Positions 1 through 7,146 are shown, counted from the first letter of the stretch. The stretch is DNA of 21,426 nucleotides from JADDRA01 sp035553895 (GCA_035553895.1 DATMJI010000133.1:1-21426), one strand, 5' to 3'. Numbers and translations are program-made. The notes: a model not told the origin generated them from the letters alone.

Positions 1-1
1 C

Positions 2-196
2 CCCCGCACCAGCCGCCCCGGCAACGGTCGGCGGTCGGGGAACGGGCCGGGCCGGGCGAGCACCTCCTCCGGTCGCCCCCCGGGGCGCCCTTCGGGGGCC
101 AAGCGGGGTGGCTCGGCCGGACCGGCCCGCACCCGGGCCGAGCTGGCCGCCCGGGCCGGCCGCCCCTCCGGCAACGCCGGCCGGCGCCGCCGCTGA
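2..196 (+). CDS. C-terminal tail of a basic Gly/Arg/Ser-rich protein (partial, 5' end outside window)
   Basis: The frame beginning at base 2 is open to a TGA at 194-196. It encodes 64 residues rich in Arg, Gly, Pro and Ser, with short pieces such as SGRPPGRPSGAKRGG and a final AGRRRR. Such tails are typical of RNA-binding proteins, for example the C-terminal extension of actinobacterial DEAD-box RNA helicases, but no catalytic domain is visible. Another plus-strand frame is also open here, to a TGA at 201-203, so the frame choice rests on composition alone. A function cannot be assigned from this fragment. Confidence 0.35.
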   Translation, partial: PRTSRPGNGRRSGNGPGRASTSSGRPPGRPSGAKRGGSAGPARTRAELAARAGRPSGNAGRRRR

Positions 197-235
197 CGCC
201 ATGACGCCGGCTGTCACCCACGGCCGGGCGTCACC

Positions 236-247
236 TACCCTAGGCCC
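236..247 (+). promoter_or_regulatory. -10 box TACCCT placed for a leaderless start at ATG 248
   Basis: TACCCT lies at 236-241, six bases before an ATG at 248. The same arrangement precedes dnaX at the other end of the window (TACCCT at 364-369 of the last kb, 7 nt before GTG). A loose -35 candidate, CTGTCA, sits at 211-216. This is the best promoter candidate for the DUF3105 gene and the leader ORF before it. Confidence 0.4.
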
Positions 248-370
248 ATGGCCTCCGCCCCGCCTCCCGCCACCCCCCTCGTTCTTTGTCGACTGGGCGG
301 TGCGTCGCACCGCCCAGTCGACAAAGAACGGCGTGGGGGGGGCGCAGGCGAGCTCCGGGGGCGGTCATGA
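248..370 (+). CDS. possible 40-codon leader ORF overlapping the DUF3105 start
   Basis: ATG at 248 follows a -10-like TACCCT at leaderless distance. The frame runs 40 codons to a TGA at 368-370 that overlaps the ATG of the DUF3105 gene (ATGA, 367-370), an arrangement that normally signals translational coupling. The peptide begins MASAPPPATPLV, contains one Cys, and its middle is encoded by the perfect palindrome at 280-330. Composition gives no hint of function and it has no recognisable family. It may be a real leader peptide or simply an untranslated leader that happens to be open, so confidence is low. Confidence 0.3.
   Translation: MASAPPPATPLVLCRLGGASHRPVDKERRGGGAGELRGRS
280..330. repeat. 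perfect 51-bp palindrome (25-bp arms, 1-bp centre)
   Basis: Bases 280-304 and 306-330 are exact reverse complements with a single T (305) between them. The arm begins cgttctttgtcgactggg. The element lies 37 bp upstream of the DUF3105 start and well downstream of the preceding stop. There is no T-tract on either side, so it is not a classical terminator. A dyad operator, an mRNA hairpin or a dispersed palindromic element are all possible. The outer part carries CTTTGT/ACAAAG, as does the inverted repeat at 20959-21007. Confidence 0.9.
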
Positions 371-966
371 GCCCGGCCAAGTCCCGGGGGCGACAGGGGG
401 CCAGAGCCGCCCGGGCCTCGGCTCGTGACCAGGGCCGGCTGTGGTGGATCGGCGGCGGGGTCCTGGTCGTCGGTCTCGGCATCGCCCTCATCGTCCTCTC
501 CTCGCTCGAGGGCCGGGAACCGGAGACCGAGCCGGCCGGCGTGGAGACCGTCGAGGTGGCCGGCGCCGAGCACGTGAACACTCCCGTCGAATACCCCGAG
601 ACCCCTCCGGTGGGAGGCAACCACAACCCGGTATGGCAGAACTGCGGCTACTACTCCGAGCCCATCGCCTCCGAGTTCGCCGTCCACTCCCTCGAGCACG
701 GCGCCGTGTGGATCACCTACCAGCAGGATCTTCCCGAGGACCAGGTCGACGACCTCCGCTCCCGGGCCGCCCGCAGCTACGTCCTGGTGTCGCCCTGGGA
801 GGGCGAGCTGCCGGCTCCGGTGGTGGCCTCCGCCTGGGGCAAGCAGATGCAGTTCGAGTCGGCCGGCGACCCTCAGCTGAGCGAGTTCGTGGAGTACTTC
901 GCCCAGGGACCCCAGACACCGGAGCCGGGCGCCGCCTGCACTGGCGGGGCGGGCACCCCGGAGTAA
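367..966 (+). CDS. DUF3105 family membrane-anchored protein
   Basis: 199 residues. A basic N-terminus (about 1-25) precedes one hydrophobic helix (about 26-46), then an extracytoplasmic domain. The conserved core runs from about residue 70: Y..PPVGGNHNPVW, then NCGYYSEPI, then VHSLEHGAVWITY, which is the recognisable DUF3105 pattern of clustered His, Trp and Tyr residues. The family has no established function; it is usually predicted to be anchored outside the membrane. An upstream in-frame TTG at 286 would place the start inside the palindrome, so I chose ATG 367, which overlaps the leader ORF stop. The gene is convergent with xseB, with only 3 bp between them, so no separate terminator is evident. 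Confidence 0.85.
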   Translation: MSPAKSRGRQGARAARASARDQGRLWWIGGGVLVVGLGIALIVLSSLEGREPETEPAGVETVEVAGAEHVNTPVEYPETPPVGGNHNPVWQNCGYYSEPIASEFAVHSLEHGAVWITYQQDLPEDQVDDLRSRAARSYVLVSPWEGELPAPVVASAWGKQMQFESAGDPQLSEFVEYFAQGPQTPEPGAACTGGAGTPE

Positions 967-969
967 GGG

Positions 970-1212
970 TCAGCCGGCCGGCGGTGGCTCCCCGGGGGGT
1001 GGCCCCGCCCCGTCGAGGTCGGCCACGATGCGCTCGACCTGGAGGCGGGCGTCGCTGATGCGCTCCCGGCACAACCGGATGAGCACGGCGGCCCGGCCCA
1101 CCCGCTCGGCCAGGTGGTCGACGTCGAGGGCATCGTCCTCCAACTCGGCGAGGATGGCCTCGAGCTCGTCGATGGCCTGGCCGTAGCTGGCTGGTTGGTC
1201 CTCGCCGGTCAT
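970..1212 (-). CDS. xseB: exodeoxyribonuclease VII small subunit
   Basis: 80 residues, the usual size for XseB. The helical core SYGQAIDELEAILAELED followed by a second amphipathic helix (AVLIRLCRERISDARLQV) matches the family's coiled-coil hairpin. XseB binds the long C-terminal helices of XseA and forms the processive exonuclease VII, which degrades single-stranded DNA in both directions in the cytoplasm. Its ATG (1212-1210) shares one base with the xseA TGA (1214-1212, TGATG), so the two subunits are translationally coupled. The C-terminal tail is Gly/Pro-rich and probably disordered. Confidence 0.93.
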   Translation of the reverse strand: MTGEDQPASYGQAIDELEAILAELEDDALDVDHLAERVGRAAVLIRLCRERISDARLQVERIVADLDGAGPPPGEPPPAG

Positions 1213-2648
1213 CAGCTCTCCCCGCTGGTGGTCGTCGTCCTGGCGGTCACCGTCGATCGGGCCTCGCCGTCGGCGAAGGTGGTGACGAGGTCGTCGCCGG
1301 GCTGCAGCTGACCCGCCCGGCGCACCAGGCAGCCGCCGGCCGTGCGGGTCAGCGACCAGCCCCGGGCCAGGGCCCGGGCCGGATCGGCGGCGCCGACCCG
1401 GGCCGCCGCCACATCGACGGTGGCGTCGGCCGTCGCCGCCACCTGGCTGGCGGCCCGCCCCACGCGGGTGCCGGCAGCGGTGACCCGGGCCTCTGCTGCG
1501 GCCAGGCGGGCGTCGAGGCGGGACGCGTCCAGGCGCCGGGTGGCGGCATCCAGGCGGGCCCCGCCGGCGACCATCCGGGAGCGGGCCAGGGTCGCGGTCT
1601 GGGCGGCCCGGCCGTCGAGGCGGCCCCGGGCACCGGCCAGCGCACCACCGGCTCGCACCGCCACGGCGCCGGCGTGGCCCCCGAGGCGGGCCTCGGCCCG
1701 GGCCAGGCCGGTCCGACCCCGCCGCGACGTGGCCGCCCAGGCCGCCTCGGCCCGGGCCAGGGCGCCGGCCACCCGCTCGACCAGCACGCCGGCGCAGGCG
1801 GTGGGGGTCTTGCAGGCGGTGTGGGCCACCTCGTCGACCACGCTCGAATCGGTCTCGTGGCCGACCCCGGTGAGCACGGGCACCGGCATGGCCGCCACCG
1901 CCCGGGCCAGGCGCTCACTGTCGAAGGTCACCAGGTCGGTGCGGGCCCCGCCCCCGCGAGCCACCACCACCACGTCCAGCGGCTGGCGGGCCACCAGGTG
2001 CAGAGCCCGCAGGATGGAGGTCTCGGCCCCGGTGCCCTGGACCCGGGCGTCGGCCAGGGTCACCTGGAAGGCGAAGCCGCTGCTCTCCAGCCCGGCCAGC
2101 ACGTCGGCGCAGGCGGCACTGCCGGCGCTGGTCACCAGCCCCACCCGCAGCGGGACGGGATCCAGGGGCAGGCGGGCGTTGGCCTCGAGCAGCCCCTCGG
2201 CAGCCAGGGTGGCCAGGACCCGCTCCCGGTCGGCGGCCAGCCGTCCCAGGGTGTGCACGGGATCGACGGCCGACATGACCAGCTGCACCCGGCCGAAGCG
2301 GTGCTGGACCCGGCCCCGGATGCGGACCTCGAGACCGTCGGCGAGGGCGAACCCCGGCCAGGCCCGCAGCTCCCGCTCGACCCGCAGGCGATCGGTGCGG
2401 AACAGCGCCACCCCGAGCGACGCCGTGGGCCCCCGCCGGGAGTTCCGCTCGCACAGGGAGAAGTAGACATGGCCGCTGGCATTGGCCGGGCGCAGACCGT
2501 CGATCTCGCCCCGGACCCACACCTCGGACGGGAAGGCGGCCGCCACGGCCCGGGTGACGGCGGCGGCCAGCTCTCCCACCCCGTAGGTGGGGTCGGGAAC
2601 CTCCTCGGGAAAGAAGCTCGGCTGCTCGGCGCGGCTCACCGGACCCAT
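1212..2648 (-). CDS. xseA: exodeoxyribonuclease VII large subunit
   Basis: 478 residues from the chosen ATG. The order of elements fits XseA: an N-terminal OB-fold (about 22-130, with WVRGEIDGLR and GHVYFSLCE), then the catalytic domain with RVGLVTSAGSAA (about 168), DVVVVARGGGARTDL (about 225-239), GVGHETDSSVVDEVAHTA (about 261) and KTPTACA (about 280-286). The remainder is an Ala/Arg-rich coiled coil that in the family binds XseB. Together the subunits digest single-stranded DNA during mismatch repair and damage processing. Starts at TTG 2669 and GTG 2639 are also in frame; none has a clear ribosome binding site. xseB follows with a one-base overlap. Confidence 0.93.
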   Translation of the reverse strand: MGPVSRAEQPSFFPEEVPDPTYGVGELAAAVTRAVAAAFPSEVWVRGEIDGLRPANASGHVYFSLCERNSRRGPTASLGVALFRTDRLRVERELRAWPGFALADGLEVRIRGRVQHRFGRVQLVMSAVDPVHTLGRLAADRERVLATLAAEGLLEANARLPLDPVPLRVGLVTSAGSAACADVLAGLESSGFAFQVTLADARVQGTGAETSILRALHLVARQPLDVVVVARGGGARTDLVTFDSERLARAVAAMPVPVLTGVGHETDSSVVDEVAHTACKTPTACAGVLVERVAGALARAEAAWAATSRRGRTGLARAEARLGGHAGAVAVRAGGALAGARGRLDGRAAQTATLARSRMVAGGARLDAATRRLDASRLDARLAAAEARVTAAGTRVGRAASQVAATADATVDVAAARVGAADPARALARGWSLTRTAGGCLVRRAGQLQPGDDLVTTFADGEARSTVTARTTTTSGES

Positions 2649-2713
2649 TGTGGTCCACGGCTGGGACAATCACCCTGACGGGGGCACGCGGTCGGACCGG
2701 GTGGGGCCGGTGA

Positions 2714-2719
2714 TACCGT
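2714..2719 (+). promoter_or_regulatory. possible -10 box (TACCGT) for the phnD-like operon
   Basis: TACCGT in the context GTGATACCGT is the only TANNNT element of good form in the region between the divergent xseA and phnD-like genes. It would put the transcription start near 2726, about 30 nt before the leader ORF and its ribosome binding site. No convincing -35 is visible. Confidence 0.3.
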
Positions 2720-2754
2720 CCGGGCTTCCGTTCCCGGCCGAAAGGACCGCTGCC

Positions 2755-2808
2755 ATGCCTGCGCCTCCGTTGATTTCCCGCCCGCCCGCCGGGAGGTCGC
2801 CCAGATGA
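2755..2808 (+). CDS. 17-residue leader ORF overlapping the phnD-like start
   Basis: ATG 2755 has a good Shine-Dalgarno (AAAGGA, 2741-2746, 8 nt spacing). It encodes MPAPPLISRPPAGRSPR and stops at TGA 2806-2808, overlapping the ATG of the binding-protein gene (ATGA, 2805-2808). Short leader peptides containing a PL.SR pattern are known upstream of actinobacterial sulfur-uptake and sulfur-metabolism operons, but those normally end in a Cys-containing stretch, which is absent here. The peptide could couple or attenuate translation of the transporter operon. Whether it is translated is inferred from the ribosome binding site and the overlap only. Confidence 0.4.
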   Translation: MPAPPLISRPPAGRSPR

Positions 2809-3806
2809 GCGCCTCCCGCAGCCTCGACGTGCTCGAGGCCCGCAACACCGAGCAGCCGGGGACCACCCGCGCCCGCCGCCCGCACCGGAGCCTCGTCCCG
2901 CTTCTCCTCGCCGTCGCCCTGGTGGCCGCCGCCTGCGGCAGCGACGACGACCCCGCCGGCGTGGCCGGCGCCGGCCCCGACCCGAGCAGCGAGACCTTCA
3001 CCATCGGTGCCATCCCCGACCAGGATCCCGAGGTGCTCCAACGCCTCTACGGCGACGTGGCCGACTACCTGGCCGCCGAACTCGGCGTCACCGTGGAGTA
3101 CGTGCCGGTGACCGACTACGCCGCCTCGGTCAGCCTGTTCCGCGCCGGAGACCTCGACATGGTGTGGTTCGGCGGCCTCACCGGCGTCCAGGCCCGCCTC
3201 CAGGTGGAGGGGGCCGAGGCCATCGTCCAGCGTGACATCGACGAGAACTTCCACAGCGTCTTCATCGCCAACACGGCCAGTGGCGTCGAGCCCTTCGAGG
3301 AGATCGACGGGCTCGACACCCTGGCCGGCACCCGCTTCACCTTCGGTTCGGAGTCGTCGACGTCGGGCCGGCTCATGCCCCAGTACTTCCTCGGCCAGGC
3401 CGGCGTGAGCACCGACGACTTCGACGGTCCGCCCGGCTTCTCCGGATCGCACGACACCACCATCGAGCTGGTCGAGGCCGGCACCTTCGAGACCGGTGCC
3501 CTCAACGAGCAGGTGTGGGCGGCCCGCACCGAGGCCGGCGAAGTCGACCAGGGCAAAGTCCAGGTCGTCTTCCGCACGCCGGCCTACCACGACTACCACT
3601 GGGTCATCCGTCCCGATGTCGGGGAGCGCTTCGGCGACGGCTTCACCGACGACGTCACCGCCGCCCTGGTCGAGCTCGACCCGGCCGAGCCGGACGATGC
3701 GGAGATCCTGGAGCTGTTCGGCGCCGAGCGCTTCATCGAGACCGACGACGGCAACTACGACCAGATCGAGGAGGTGGCCCGCCAGCTGGGCTTGGTGACC
3801 CAATGA
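2805..3806 (+). CDS. phnD: PhnD-family ABC transporter substrate-binding lipoprotein (putative selenate/phosphonate type)
   Basis: 333 residues. A basic N-terminus and hydrophobic segment end in the lipobox VAAAC with Cys44, so the mature protein is a lipoprotein on the outer face of the membrane. The body has the PhnD-type periplasmic-binding fold: FTIGAIPDQDPEVLQRLYG, EYVPVTDYAASVSLFRAGDLDMVWFGG, FTFGSESSTSGRLMPQYFL, GFSGSHDTTIELV and YHDYHWVIRPD. From memory, these pieces match the branch of the family annotated as putative selenate transporters better than true PhnD, but no selenium gene lies in the window, so the substrate oxyanion is open. A ribosome binding site GGGAGG (2791-2796) sits 8 nt before ATG. 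The gene overlaps the ATPase gene by 4 bp. Confidence 0.88.
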   Translation: MSASRSLDVLEARNTEQPGTTRARRPHRSLVPLLLAVALVAAACGSDDDPAGVAGAGPDPSSETFTIGAIPDQDPEVLQRLYGDVADYLAAELGVTVEYVPVTDYAASVSLFRAGDLDMVWFGGLTGVQARLQVEGAEAIVQRDIDENFHSVFIANTASGVEPFEEIDGLDTLAGTRFTFGSESSTSGRLMPQYFLGQAGVSTDDFDGPPGFSGSHDTTIELVEAGTFETGALNEQVWAARTEAGEVDQGKVQVVFRTPAYHDYHWVIRPDVGERFGDGFTDDVTAALVELDPAEPDDAEILELFGAERFIETDDGNYDQIEEVARQLGLVTQ

Positions 3807-4594
3807 GCGGGGCCGGGCCCCTCTTCTCCCTGCGGGGAGCCGGAGTCCGCTACGGGTCCATCTGGGCGCTGGCGGATGTCAACCTCGACGTGGTGGCCGG
3901 CGAGCGGGTCGCCCTCGTCGGCCCCAGTGGGGCGGGCAAGTCCACCCTGCTGGCCCTGCTCAACGGGTCGCTCTGCCCCTCCACCGGCACGGTGTCGGTC
4001 CAGGGCCGGGACCTGACCCGGATGTCCCCGGCCGAGCTGCGCCGGGTCCAGGGCCGGATCGGCACGATCCACCAGCAGTTCGACCTGGTCGGGCCTCTGC
4101 GGGTGGTGCACAACGTCAACGCCGGTCGCCTGGGATCGTGGTCGCTGGCCCGGGCCGTCGCCTCGCTGGTCCGGCCCCGCGACGTGGCGGCGGTGTCCGC
4201 CGCCCTGGCGCGGGTCGGCATCCCCGAGAAGATCTACGAGCGCACCGACGCCCTCTCAGGGGGCCAGCAGCAACGGGTCGCCCTGGCCCGGGTGCTCGTC
4301 CAGGAGCCGGTGGCCATCCTCGGTGACGAGCCCATCGCCAGCCTGGATCCGGCCCGGGCGGCCGAGATCATGGGCCTGCTGGCCTCGCTGGCGGGCCGGG
4401 AGGAGGGCCGCACCCTGGTGGTGAGCCTGCACGCCGTCGACCACGCCGTACGCCACTGCGACCGCCTGGTCGGGCTCCGGGCCGGCCGGGTCGCCTTCGA
4501 TGCTCCCTCCGCCGAGGTCAGCGGGGCCATGGTCGACGACCTGTACCGGATCGAGCAGGAGTGCTCGGGCGTGGGCCCCAGGGAGGCGACCTGA
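3803..4594 (+). CDS. phnC: PhnC-type ABC transporter ATP-binding protein
   Basis: 263 residues. This is the cytoplasmic ATPase of the importer whose other parts flank it. All ABC motifs are present: Walker A GPSGAGKST (about 40-48), Q-loop at HQQFDLV (about 90-96), signature LSGGQQQR (151-158), Walker B AILGDEP (171-177) and switch His in SLHAVDHA (210). The insert around residues 105-130 (NAGRLG.WSLARAVASLVRPRD) is typical of the PhnC subfamily. The ATG overlaps the upstream stop (ATGA), so expression is coupled to the binding protein. Confidence 0.9.
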   Translation: MSGAGPLFSLRGAGVRYGSIWALADVNLDVVAGERVALVGPSGAGKSTLLALLNGSLCPSTGTVSVQGRDLTRMSPAELRRVQGRIGTIHQQFDLVGPLRVVHNVNAGRLGSWSLARAVASLVRPRDVAAVSAALARVGIPEKIYERTDALSGGQQQRVALARVLVQEPVAILGDEPIASLDPARAAEIMGLLASLAGREEGRTLVVSLHAVDHAVRHCDRLVGLRAGRVAFDAPSAEVSGAMVDDLYRIEQECSGVGPREAT

Positions 4595-6387
4595 GCCAGC
4601 CACCGGCCGTGGCCGTCGAGGCGGTACGGCCGGCGGTGCTGCGCCCCGGGGCGCCGGGCGGCGGGAGCCGACTGCCCGCCGGCCGCCCTGGTGGGGCCCG
4701 GCGCCGGCGGTTGTGGGCGCTGGTGGTCGTCGTCGCCTTCGTCGCCTCCCTGATCCGGTCCGGGGTCGGGCGGGGCCAGGTCACCAACGCCGCCGGCTGG
4801 TCCCAGGTCCGGGCGTTCCTGGCGGCGGCCACCGACCCGGTGCTCGATGCCGAATTCCTCCGCCTCACCGCCGAAGCCACCCTGACCACCGTCGCTTATG
4901 CCGTGCTGGGAACAGCCCTGGCCACGCTCATCGGGGTGGTCGGCGGGGTGCTGGCGTCCGAGAGCTTCTGGTCGCCGACCAGGTCCCGGCGGCCGGGCCG
5001 GCCCGGCCGGAGCGTGCGGGCGCTGGGCGGGTGGCTCGGGGCGCGGGCGGTGTTGGGACTGCCGCGGGGGGTCCACGAGGCCGTCTGGGCCCTGGTGCTG
5101 GTCAGCATCCTCGGTCTCGACCCCCTGGTGGCCGTCCTCGGCATCGGCATCCCCTACGGCGCCGTCACCGCCAAGGTCTACTCCGAGCTGCTCGACGAGG
5201 CACCGCACCAGAGCTTCGCCGCCCTGCGCTCGGCCGGCGTGGGCCGCCTGGCCGCCCTGGCCTACTCGGTCGTCCCCCTGGCCTTTCCCGACATGCTCGC
5301 CTACGCCTTCTACCGCTTCGAGTGCGCCATCCGGGGCGCCGCCATCCTCGGGACCATCGGTGCGGGGGGGCTGGGCTTCCAGCTCGCCCTCAGCTTCCAG
5401 TCCCTGCGCTACCGGGAGATGTGGACGCTCATCTACGCCCTGGTGGTCGTGTGCGGCCTGGCCGACTGGTGGAGCACCAGCCTGCGCCGCCCGAGCCGCC
5501 TCCCGGCCGCCAGGTCCGAGCCGGCTCTGGTTGCGGAGGCGACGCCCGGGACCCACCGCCTGGGGCTGCGCCGGGACCGCCGCCTGCTCCTCTCGGCGGT
5601 CGCCGCCCCGGTGCTGGTGGGCATCTCGGTGGTGCACCTGCAGGTGGACCTCTCGACCCTGTGGTCACCCCGGGCCCAGGGCCTGGCCGCCGACCTCGCC
5701 GGTTCGGCCCTGCCGCCCGATCTCGGGGCCCAGACCCTCGCCACCCTCGGCCGGCTGAGCCTGGAGACATTGGCCATGTCCGTGATCGCCGCCGTGCTCG
5801 CCTCGGTGGGTGGCATGGCCCTGGCCTTCCTCGCCGCGTCCACCTTCATCCGGCCCGACCGGGGCGTCACTGCCCACGACGGACGCCGCCCCCGGCATTG
5901 GGGCCGAGCAGCCGCCGCCCTCCTCACCCGGGCCGTGCTCCTGGTCTGCCGGGCCATCCCCCCGCCCGTGGGGGCGTTGATCCTGGTCTTCGTGTTCATC
6001 CCCGGGCCGCTGCCCGGGGCGCTGGCCCTGGCCGTGTACAACCTCGGGATCCTCGGCCGACTCATGGCCGAAGTGGTGGAGAACCTCGATCCCCGTCCCG
6101 TACGGGGCCTGCGGGCCCAGGGCGCCCCTGGCCTCCAGGCCTTCCTCTACGGAACCGTTCCCCGGGCCCTTCCCCGCTTCGCCGCCTACGGGCTGTACCG
6201 CTGGGAGGTCACCATCCGGGAGACGGTAGTGGTGGGCCTGGTCGGCGCCGGCGGGCTGGGCACCCTGCTGGCCCTGCAGCTGGCCGCTTTCGACTACCAG
6301 GGGGTGCTCGCCACCCTGCTCGCCCTCGTCGCCCTGACCTTGGTGGTCGACCTCCTCGGTGCCGGGCTGCGCCGCGCCCTGCGCTGA
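4561..6387 (+). CDS. phnE: tandem (double) PhnE-type ABC transporter permease
   Basis: 608 residues from GTG 4561, about twice the usual PhnE length. Two permease units lie head to tail. Unit one (about 45-305) has its EAA-type coupling loop around LLDEAPHQSFAALRSAGVGR followed by GTIGAGGLGF. Unit two (about 330-608) has VVENLDPRPVRGLRAQGA followed by GLVGAGGLGTLLAL. One polypeptide would therefore supply the whole membrane pore for the PhnC-type ATPase. The start is uncertain. GTG 4561 overlaps the ATPase gene by 34 bp, GTG 4609 is downstream, and a CTG at 4591 would make a 4-bp overlap (CTGA) just after GGGAGG. Last gene of the operon, followed by a strong hairpin. Confidence 0.87.
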   Translation: MLGRGPQGGDLSQPPAVAVEAVRPAVLRPGAPGGGSRLPAGRPGGARRRRLWALVVVVAFVASLIRSGVGRGQVTNAAGWSQVRAFLAAATDPVLDAEFLRLTAEATLTTVAYAVLGTALATLIGVVGGVLASESFWSPTRSRRPGRPGRSVRALGGWLGARAVLGLPRGVHEAVWALVLVSILGLDPLVAVLGIGIPYGAVTAKVYSELLDEAPHQSFAALRSAGVGRLAALAYSVVPLAFPDMLAYAFYRFECAIRGAAILGTIGAGGLGFQLALSFQSLRYREMWTLIYALVVVCGLADWWSTSLRRPSRLPAARSEPALVAEATPGTHRLGLRRDRRLLLSAVAAPVLVGISVVHLQVDLSTLWSPRAQGLAADLAGSALPPDLGAQTLATLGRLSLETLAMSVIAAVLASVGGMALAFLAASTFIRPDRGVTAHDGRRPRHWGRAAAALLTRAVLLVCRAIPPPVGALILVFVFIPGPLPGALALAVYNLGILGRLMAEVVENLDPRPVRGLRAQGAPGLQAFLYGTVPRALPRFAAYGLYRWEVTIRETVVVGLVGAGGLGTLLALQLAAFDYQGVLATLLALVALTLVVDLLGAGLRRALR

Positions 6388-6393
6388 CGCGCC

Positions 6394-6434
6394 GGGGCCG
6401 GCGGGGGAGGTTCCAGGACCTCCCTCCGCCGGCC
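6394..6434. terminator. GC-rich hairpin between convergent operons
   Basis: GGGCCGGCGGGGGAGGT pairs with ACCTCCCTCCGCCGGCCC across a 6-base loop, with a single mismatch or bulge. It lies between the permease stop (6387) and the stop of the minus-strand acidic protein gene (6466), where a bidirectional terminator is expected. There is no T-tract, as is common in very GC-rich actinobacteria. Confidence 0.6.
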
Positions 6435-6465
6435 CGGTATCGCCGGTGGCGTCCGCAGCTGCGGT

Positions 6466-6996
6466 CTAGCGGGCCTGCCCGCGGGCCCGGGCCTCGGCCG
6501 AGATCTGGCGCCCGTCGACGCCACGCTGGCCGTCGCTCTCCCCCCGGGCATCGGCACTGACGCGGGCACCGAAGTTGTCGGCGGCCTCGCCGTCTTCGCC
6601 CTCATCGGTGTCGTCGCCCTCGTCCTCGTCCTCGCCCTCGTCGAGCTCCTCGGTGACGTCACCGAGGCCGTCCTCGATGTCGTCGATCAGGTCGTCGACC
6701 TCGTCGACACCGGTGTCGGGCACCTCGGGCAGGGTCGTGTCCGGGACCTCGGGCAGGGTGGTGTCCGGGACCTCGGGCAGGGTGGTGTCGGGCACCTCGG
6801 GCAGGGTGGTGTCGGGCACCTCGACGATCTCGTCGAGGTCGATCACGTCCTCGGTCACCTCGGTGACCTCGTCGACGGGGTCGGTGCCCAGGTCACCCAC
6901 CTGGGCGGCGGCCACCCCGATGCCGGCGGTGGCCAGGAGGCCGGTGACGCCGACGACCAGGGCCTTGCTTCCGAGTGTTCCTCGCAGGTTGATCAT
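6466..6996 (-). CDS. secreted acidic repeat protein of unknown function
   Basis: 176 residues. An N-terminal signal or anchor segment (about 10-31, KALVVGVTGLLATAGIGVAAA) is followed by a strongly acidic chain. Residues 60-91 are four exact copies of VPDTTLPE, followed by a degenerate fifth (VPDTGVDE). Then comes a Glu/Asp-rich stretch (about 95-140), and the protein ends in an Arg-rich tail. No known domain is visible; the composition suggests a disordered, perhaps cation-binding or wall-associated polypeptide. The ATG is preceded by AGGGAAG at about 9 nt. A GTACCC-N16-CGTTCACCC motif lies upstream (7045-7075) and is shared with the ECF sigma gene, so this gene is probably a target of that sigma factor. 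Confidence 0.8.
   Translation of the reverse strand: MINLRGTLGSKALVVGVTGLLATAGIGVAAAQVGDLGTDPVDEVTEVTEDVIDLDEIVEVPDTTLPEVPDTTLPEVPDTTLPEVPDTTLPEVPDTGVDEVDDLIDDIEDGLGDVTEELDEGEDEDEGDDTDEGEDGEAADNFGARVSADARGESDGQRGVDGRQISAEARARGQAR
6700..6819 (-). repeat. 24-bp tandem repeat encoding VPDTTLPE
   Basis: Four consecutive 24-bp units (6724-6819) encode the same octapeptide, and a degenerate fifth unit follows at 6700-6723. The units differ only at a few synonymous positions (for example gtgtcggg or gtgtccggg), so they arose by in-frame duplication and remain nearly identical. Confidence 0.9.
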
Positions 6997-7044
6997 GGTG
7001 GTTCTTCCCTTCGGTCAGGTTGCTCTGGGCGAGCAGGGTCGAGG

Positions 7045-7075
7045 GGGTGAACGCTCGTGGTGGCCGTAGGGGTAC
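7045..7075 (-). promoter_or_regulatory. putative ECF sigma promoter, copy C (before the acidic repeat gene)
   Basis: On the minus strand, GTACCC (7075-7070) is followed after exactly 16 bases by CGTTCACCC (7053-7045). The spacing and both boxes match the copies at 8070-8100 and 8766-8796. The start codon at 6996 is about 50 nt downstream, leaving a short 5' leader that includes the ribosome binding site. Confidence 0.7.
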
Positions 7076-7099
7076 TACTTGTGGCAGAAATCTCGCCGG

Positions 7100-7119
7100 C
7101 GCCGGTTCCCCGACCGGCG
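7100..7119 (-). terminator. hairpin downstream of the anti-sigma-like gene
   Basis: CGCCGGT and ACCGGCG (7100-7106 and 7113-7119) pair across a 6-base loop about 28 bp past the stop of the anti-sigma-like gene. On the minus strand it is followed by CCGGCGAGATTTCT. It would insulate this gene from the next promoter. The T-run is poor, so the call is tentative. Confidence 0.4.
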
Positions 7120-7146
7120 ACCACCCTGGGCCCGGCCCGGGAGTGA

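Noticed and set aside
4234..5637. Long minus-strand frame (467 codons) opposite the phnC/phnE-like genes
   Set aside because: It has no recognisable domain and is antisense to two genes with intact family motifs.
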